Origin: Amborella trichopoda
Taxonomy: Eukaryota > Streptophyta > Magnoliopsida > Amborellales > Amborellaceae
Reading direction: 5' to 3'
DNA: 64,000 nucleotides
NCBI RefSeq assembly: GCF_000471905.2
Contig: NW_006497658.1
Coordinates: 2,992,177-3,056,176 of the forward strand
The number at the start of each line of letters is the position of its first letter. Position 1 is the stretch's first letter. The notes under the pieces are model-generated. The model did no database searches, was not told where the DNA came from, and worked only from the letters and a program-made list of their open reading frames with translations. The position numbers and the translations under genes are program-made. Of this stretch, positions 58,476 through 64,000 are shown piece by piece.

Positions 58476-59065
58476 GCGCTTTGCGTATTCCACACAAACA
58501 CACTCACACTTTTGTTCTAAGAATAGACGGTATGAAACTGTCCATCTATATAAACTACTCAATCCTCACTGTTTTGTCCAATGTGGGACTAGAACCACGC
58601 CTTTCTCTCTCAATTTACCTAAAACATAGTGAAAGTACACAAAACATAATGTTATTTTGAAATACAATCAAGTATTTTTTAAAACTCTAACATAATATTC
58701 AAAAAAATTTATTTTGGATTTTGTGTTCAATCAATGACATATCCCCAGTCATATCTCCTTTCACATCTAATTGTCAATAAAAATTATAACCTCCTTATAT
58801 CAAAAGTAAACAATCTTATGTGCTTCCAAACTATAGTATGCCTGTTGTGTCGATAATGCCAGGTATATATGCCAACCACCCACCCGCCGTTCTCATGAAT
58901 GAACAATGGAGATGAGTCATAGTTCATGTGCATCGCAAAATAATTACTTGTCAGGAATGTCTACAAAGAGACTATTTATCTTTTGTACATGGATATCACA
59001 ATCATTCTTGTCTCTTAAATTTCAAAATGGGTGGTTGTAAGAGTGTCATTCAATAGACATAAAAC
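58476..59065. other. Spacer, nothing recognised
   Basis: AT-rich, with no coding similarity. Confidence 0.5.
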
Positions 59066-59076
59066 TCCAAAAAAAA

Positions 59077-59471
59077 GGTTCAATTTGTATAGAGCCAATG
59101 CTCTAAACAATCAAACTAGAGCCCACTTCAAATAGCGTCGATAAATATGCTTTCAATATTAGAAATCTTTGGGGTAACCTTAAAATATATATTTCAACTT
59201 TAATTATAGAATTTAAAACTTTAAAAATAGTATAAATCAAGTAGATCTATGAAAACTTAAAAATATTGAAAATTGACGGTCCAAAAATATGCTACAAGAT
59301 GCACTATTTCCAAAACTTGAAATTCATTTTTTCTCTTTTCCTTGCATTTTGATGTCAAGATGATCAATTTGAGGATGATATTTGGGCACCAAAACGACAT
59401 CTTCTAGTGAAATTTTTGAGATGGGCTCTAATTTGATCGTTTAGAGCCTCGGCTCTATATAAATTTTTCCC
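59077..59471 (+). mobile_element. Mutator-like MITE, 395 bp, best-preserved copy
   Basis: Long terminal inverted repeats (about 50 bp, roughly 85-90% identical): TATAGAGCC, GCTCTAAAC, GATCAAA and TAGAGCCCA are present at both ends in inverted order. Flanked by an 11-bp direct repeat TCCAAAAAAAA (59066-59076 and 59472-59482); the last 9 fit a Mutator-type duplication. Internal words are shared with 18109-18501 (inverted) and 54818-55207 (direct); part recurs near 59590-59690. Confidence 0.87.
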
Positions 59472-59482
59472 TCCAAAAAAAA

Positions 59483-60311
59483 TTCTCATACGTGATTCAC
59501 CCCAAGCCATCTAATTTGACATCTAATGAGCAAGAACATTTGTGACCTCCATGTGCAAAAAATAAATTGTCTCTAGATCGTCCATTTTGTCCTAAAATAT
59601 AAGTATTTATAGATCCGCAAGATTTATACCAATTTTTTTAGTTTCAAATTTTATTGTTGGTGTTGAAAATTAATTTTAAAACTATCTTGGAGATTTTCTT
59701 TACCGAAGATGCTTTCCAGCTACGGATTTGAGGTGAAGCTTTATTTTGTCTTCATAAAACCAAAGATTTATAGAAACCTCATCCTTGAAACATTCCAAAA
59801 CACAGTTATCTTTTGCCATGGTGTTGGGTTGTAGCATACTCCAATGGGAGCATGCCATATTGTTGTGCCCTCCTGTAAATGGCCTACATACCCCTATGAA
59901 CTTTTGGGATCCTCGAAGGATCATTTGGATATCTGGAAATACATTATCTTAGAAAATCTATTTTCTGTGAAATATACTTTTTGAAAAAAAGTATTTTGGT
60001 AAAATTGATTTCTACTGTTTGGGTGGTACATGGATGTGTAACATTCTCATAGCTTTTTTTATTATTTATTATAATATCAAATTTTTGTTAAATTTGAAAT
60101 AGTGTCTCTCCAAAAATGTTAAGATAGTTTCTCTCTCTATAAATTGTCAAGTAGTTTTGATCTCTATAATTTGATTAGATTCTCTCTAAAAAAATTTAAG
60201 ATATTTTCTCTCACTAAGATTTAAAATTCAGGATAGTTGCTCTCTCTACAAATTTTCAGGTATTTTTTTATCTAAAACTTGAAATTTGAGATAGTTTCTC
60301 TCTCTAAAACT
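59483..60311. other. AT-rich spacer with TTTCTCTCTCTA repeats
   Basis: 60100-60310 holds six or so irregular copies of a TAGTTTCTCTCTCTAAAA-type word. No gene seen. Confidence 0.6.
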
Positions 60312-60935
60312 CAATACTGTCAAATTCGCTTGAGGCCTTCTTCAATTTGATGAGAAAAATGAAGCAATAATGTGCTTCAGCTGATTCAGGGGAAGACTTC
60401 AAATTTTGGTTGAATTTAATACAAATAAATTAGATATTTACAAATATAAATATATTAAAAAAATTAAAAAATAAAATAAAAAATAAAAATAAAATAAAAT
60501 ATTTTATATAATATTTCTTTGCTTAGGCTAAAGAGGCTGAAGTTTTGGCCGAATCTGCCTGAAGGAGATCCAAATCTGACGAAAGTGGCAGCACAAATAT
60601 ATAAAACTAATGAAAAAATAAAATAAAAAATTTCAAAAATAAAAAATACTTTTATATAGATATTTCTTTGCTTGGTGCCACTTCAATCATATTCGGGTTT
60701 GCTTCAAGCAGATTCGACTAAAGCTTCGCCCCAAGCAAATAAATATCTATATGAAAGTATTTTTTATTTTTTATTATTTTTGAAACTTATATTTATTTTT
60801 CATTATTTTTATGTGTTGGTGCTACCACTTCGGTCACATTCGAGTCATTTTGATTAGATTCAGGTCTGCTTCGGGTAGATTCAGCCGAAGCTTAGGCCCA
60901 AGCAAAGAAACACTATATATATAAATATAAATATA

Positions 60936-60975
<40 letters not shown>

Positions 60976-61081
60976 TAAATTAAAAAAATCCAAAGTCTTT
61001 TCCTGAATCGGCCGAAGCACCGAATTGCTTCATTTTTCTTACCAAACCGAAGAAAACCCCGAAGCAAATCTAACAACATTG
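60312..61081. mobile_element. Foldback hAT-like element, 770 bp
   Basis: Outer inverted repeats of about 80 bp (CAATACTGTCAAATTCGCTT against the complement of the right end) and inner inverted repeats of about 140 bp around a centre near 60690 (CTTTYATATAGATATTT, TTGCTTGG). Termini starting CAATRYTGT suggest hAT; no target duplication identified. A TA microsatellite sits at 60944-60972. Confidence 0.7.
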
Positions 61082-61091
61082 AGTATAATAT

Positions 61092-61136
61092 ATCACCACG
61101 ATCATCATCATCTAAGTTTATCCCAATTGGAGTCAG
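61092..61136 (-). mobile_element. 3'-end scrap of an RTE LINE
   Basis: GATCATCATCATCTAAG followed by CCAATTGGAGTCAGCTA is the inverted RTE 3' terminus with its TGA-repeat tail, as at 22252. Only about 45 bp. Confidence 0.6.
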
Positions 61137-61630
61137 CTAATTGTAATAATGTAATATCTTTTATCGCTATTAATCTAGTATTATGATATTAAAAATGTAA
61201 TAATAAATCTAAACATTTTAATAGTAATATAATATAACATAATATCAATATATTAATATAATAATATAATATTATAATAACTATATATTTAAATGATAAT
61301 TATTCCAATAATAATTATTTTAAATAATAGTATTAATAATAACAGTAGTAGTAATAATAACAATAATAATAACATTAGAGTTTGTGCGTTTAACTTTTGA
61401 TTTTCAGAAAATGTCAATTCCACTTATTTGTGTGGATATGACATTTCTTGAAAATTGGCTTAAAATGAGGATACATGACTCCCCACATGAATGTCAATTT
61501 TGTCTTCAGATGAACCAAACAGGTCAGTATGGGCTGTTTCCATGGAACTACGACTCCAACATTGGAGGGTCTTTGTTTAATATTAGGATGTTATCGTTCT
61601 CGGAGTTATCGTTCTCGGACCTTTGCGGAT
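61137..61630. other. AT-rich spacer, nothing recognised
   Basis: 61190-61375 is a nearly pure A/T stretch of TAA-type repeats. An 83-codon frame at 61384 matches nothing I know. Confidence 0.5.
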
Positions 61631-61848
61631 TGTAGATGAATCTTTTTTCTTCTTCTGGAGGTGGTTGCTAGGTAAGGAGGTTACATCATTGAAATTTGGG
61701 ATCCTAAAAATACTCATAGCCACGATTTTAATGGGTGGATTGTAGATGAATCTTATTTCTTCTTCTGGAGGTGGTTATAGGTGAGGAGGTTACATCCTTG
61801 AAATTTGGGATCCTAAGAATACTCCTAGCCACGATTTTAATGGGGAAG
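61631..61848. repeat. 110-bp tandem duplication
   Basis: 61631-61740 and 61741-61848 differ at only a few positions (TGTAGATGAATCTT, CTTCTTCTGGAGGTGG, GGAGGTTACATC and CCACGATTTTAATGG in both). High identity indicates a recent event. Confidence 0.93.
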
Positions 61849-62044
61849 TGAATGCATGATATGTTCCTAGATGAGCACATATTTTTTTGGGTATGCTCGA
61901 CAACAGGACCTAGAAACCCCGTCTATTTAGAAATCCTTGATCTTGGAAGTGTTGGATATGGTGATTATCCAAAAGCACCCACATAATAAAATTCCATATT
62001 ATGTGGGATTGATATTGATAAGTTTCCTAAAAGAAACTTAAATC

Positions 62045-62502
62045 CTATATACAATGAAAGTTACATCACAAATTTTGGGGCAGCGAGTTACATCGCTAAC
62101 CCTCGACTTGCCATTGATAAAACCGAATCGAATAAACCGTTTTAGATGCGCTCTCCCAATCGGCACGACCCACCGATCTCATCTCTATTCCACAGCTAAA
62201 CCATTATCCAAGAAGAGACTATCTCCATTCCATGAAGATTTTGGGTGGTTTCTCTTTTAGAGAGAGAGTCACAGTTGCTCTTAAGGTTCTCCACCTGGAT
62301 AATAGTTTAGCTGTCGAATGGAGATGGTCTATTCCTGAGCAGTGGTTTAGCTATGGAATAGAAATGAAAGAACGGTAGATCATGCCTATCAAGAGAGTAG
62401 GTCTAAAAGGGTTTACTCGACTTGGTTTTGTCGAGGGCGAGTCGAGGTTTAGAGATGTAACTCTCTGCGCCAAAATCTGTGATGTAACTTTCATTGGATA
62501 TA
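62045..62502. mobile_element. Foldback element, 458 bp
   Basis: Left arm 62045-62230 and right arm 62317-62502 are inverted copies (CTATATMCAATGAAAGTTAC, then ACATCACARATTTTGG and CTATTCCAYAGCTAAACCA), with an 86-bp spacer. No convincing target duplication. Confidence 0.82.
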
Positions 62503-63839
62503 GTGGATTTCAATTTGTCATGCCCGTGGATGTAGCCCTCTTGGTTGAACCATGTAAATCTTTGTGTTTTTATGGCGTGTGTGTTTCATGTTTATTTCTC
62601 ATATTATGCCTTATGCTCTATCCTATTTTGTTTCTAGATGGTTCTTAAATCCTAAGAGGAAGCTTGGGTTTTGAGAGACCTAAAATTAGCAAATCCCATA
62701 TTTGATAACATTCGAAATCCTTGGGATTGCAATATCCCTTTTTTTATTGGACCTAAGATTCTAGAAACTAGAGAATTTACATATTAATCAGTTTTAACCT
62801 TTCAATGAAATTATCATCAATGAGAGGTTGATATTTATTCAACCAAACAAACTTAAAATTATAGTTCCCGAAATGGATTGTTCAACTCAAAAAAGAAAAT
62901 GGTTAAGTTTTCAACTATATTGTCTTTGAATTATTCATTTTCTTCATTGGTAAATTTGATTTTTATTAAATTTGATTTATATTTTGCCATAGCTCATCCA
63001 TAATAGTGTAAGCTCTTGTAAACATTGGGACATGGTTAACTAATTTTTTCCATCTCTCATGTAATGCTTTTTCATTTTCCTCCTTCTCGTTGCAAAATTT
63101 GTTCGAATGACTAAAAACCATGTTCTCCTCTATCGTTCCCCATGATCAAGATAAGATATGGAATTTATTATTTTTTTCAACTACAAATGCGCTAATTATA
63201 TTCCAAAACATTGAGCTCAAAACTTTCGTGTTTTGTAAGCCTTAGGTTTTTGATAAATGTTTAAGGCTTATTTTGCTAAAATTATTGTCAACATTGTGGA
63301 TCATATTTTCTCCAAGATCTTCAAAATAAAAACCATTAACAACACGAGCTCAGGGGCCCCACATTTTTTAATCTCTTGCTTGCAACAAATACTTTTGAAC
63401 TCTATAATTTTGTAATGGATGGGATTTGTATAAATCAGCAGACTCATATGTATACGTGCGGCCTCTCTCTAAAATTCATCTTAAAAATATACTTTTGATC
63501 TAAAATTTTAGGGATTCATCATCTAAGTCAAGGCAATCATTAATATAAAAAATAAAAATAAAAAGTTGAACTTTAAAATAGGCTTTTTTTGGGAATGTTT
63601 TTGATCGGTCCATATTTGATTTGACCTTGTATGTTTTACATAACGTCCATCTTTGGATGGACGTTGAAGACTGAGCGAGCTCTTGCATCCCATGACTCGT
63701 GGAATAATTTTTCTCTTGTAATTAGCATTTTTGGTTGAGTTGTTGCGTCATAAAGAGCCTTCCAAGATGCTACTACTAGACTTCAAAGGGAAAAAACATT
63801 ACTGGAAATGGCAAATCCATTTCCCCAAGAGCAAGTTTT

Positions 63840-63879
<40 letters not shown>

Positions 63880-64000
63880 AAAGAGGAGGAAGGCGACGTC
63901 GCGTAGTTGGGTAACGGTGCGCGAACAGCAGTGGTAGTTGGTTAGGGGAAATTGGACGATTCACATGGAACTCCAAAACTTTAACGGACCCCCATTTCAC
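62503..64000. other. AT-rich right end, nothing firm
   Basis: No coding similarity. A pure TA microsatellite lies at 63843-63878. The last 120 bp turn GC-richer (GGCGACGTCGCG near 63890), which may be the edge of another element or gene outside the window. Confidence 0.5.

Noticed and set aside
61384-61635. 83-codon plus-strand frame
   Set aside because: No recognisable domain, and its end overlaps a tandem duplication; insufficient support for a gene.

Overview
This is nuclear DNA from a flowering plant, with large TE-filled introns of the kind seen in woody dicots, magnoliids and similar lineages; the species cannot be told from the sequence. The only well-supported host gene is on the minus strand. 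It is an orthologue of ISE2, the plastid DEVH-box RNA helicase, and it covers almost the left two thirds of the window (start codon at 41082, running off the left edge). I could place twelve exons by protein similarity and GT-AG boundaries. Every junction keeps phase, giving 1022 codons; the C-terminal part of the protein, which holds the DSHCT domain, lies beyond position 1. The gene is over 41 kb long for about 3.1 kb of coding sequence in view. Introns 1 (16.7 kb), 3 (8.7 kb) and 5 (5.8 kb) account for most of the length.

Introns. Intron 1 holds a three-level nest: a hAT transposon (29991-40211, near-perfect 8-bp target duplication) contains a small Harbinger-like MITE and a Ty3/gypsy chromovirus (32824-40036, 5-bp duplication GTAAT), and the gypsy integrase is split by a 1.47-kb non-autonomous hAT element (37240-38710, 8-bp duplication CATACAAC). 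Intron 3 holds a relic of the same hAT family, a Harbinger-like MITE, a Mutator-like MITE (18109-18501, 9-bp duplication), a near-perfect 450-bp foldback element, a plastid matK fragment and a truncated RTE LINE. Intron 5 holds a decayed RTE LINE with its reverse-transcriptase core deleted. Intron 10 carries a 347-bp tandem duplication that copied part of exon 10.

Upstream flank (41.1-64 kb). This part has no convincing host gene. Next to the promoter, which has a possible TATA box, a 16-bp palindrome and a GA-rich leader, lies an inverted-repeat element around a degraded gene fragment that resembles the N-terminus of ALKBH10-type demethylases (Pack-MULE-like). Further right are a 491-bp Mutator-like MITE (9-bp duplication), a full-length but dead plant L1 LINE (44541-51077, 13-bp target duplication), a candidate solo LTR (51480-52988), further copies of the intron-3 MITE family, foldback elements, tandem duplications and AT-rich spacer with TA microsatellites.

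No new multi-gene system is visible. The interest lies in the record of transposon nesting, gene-fragment capture and partial exon duplication around one intact essential plastid gene.
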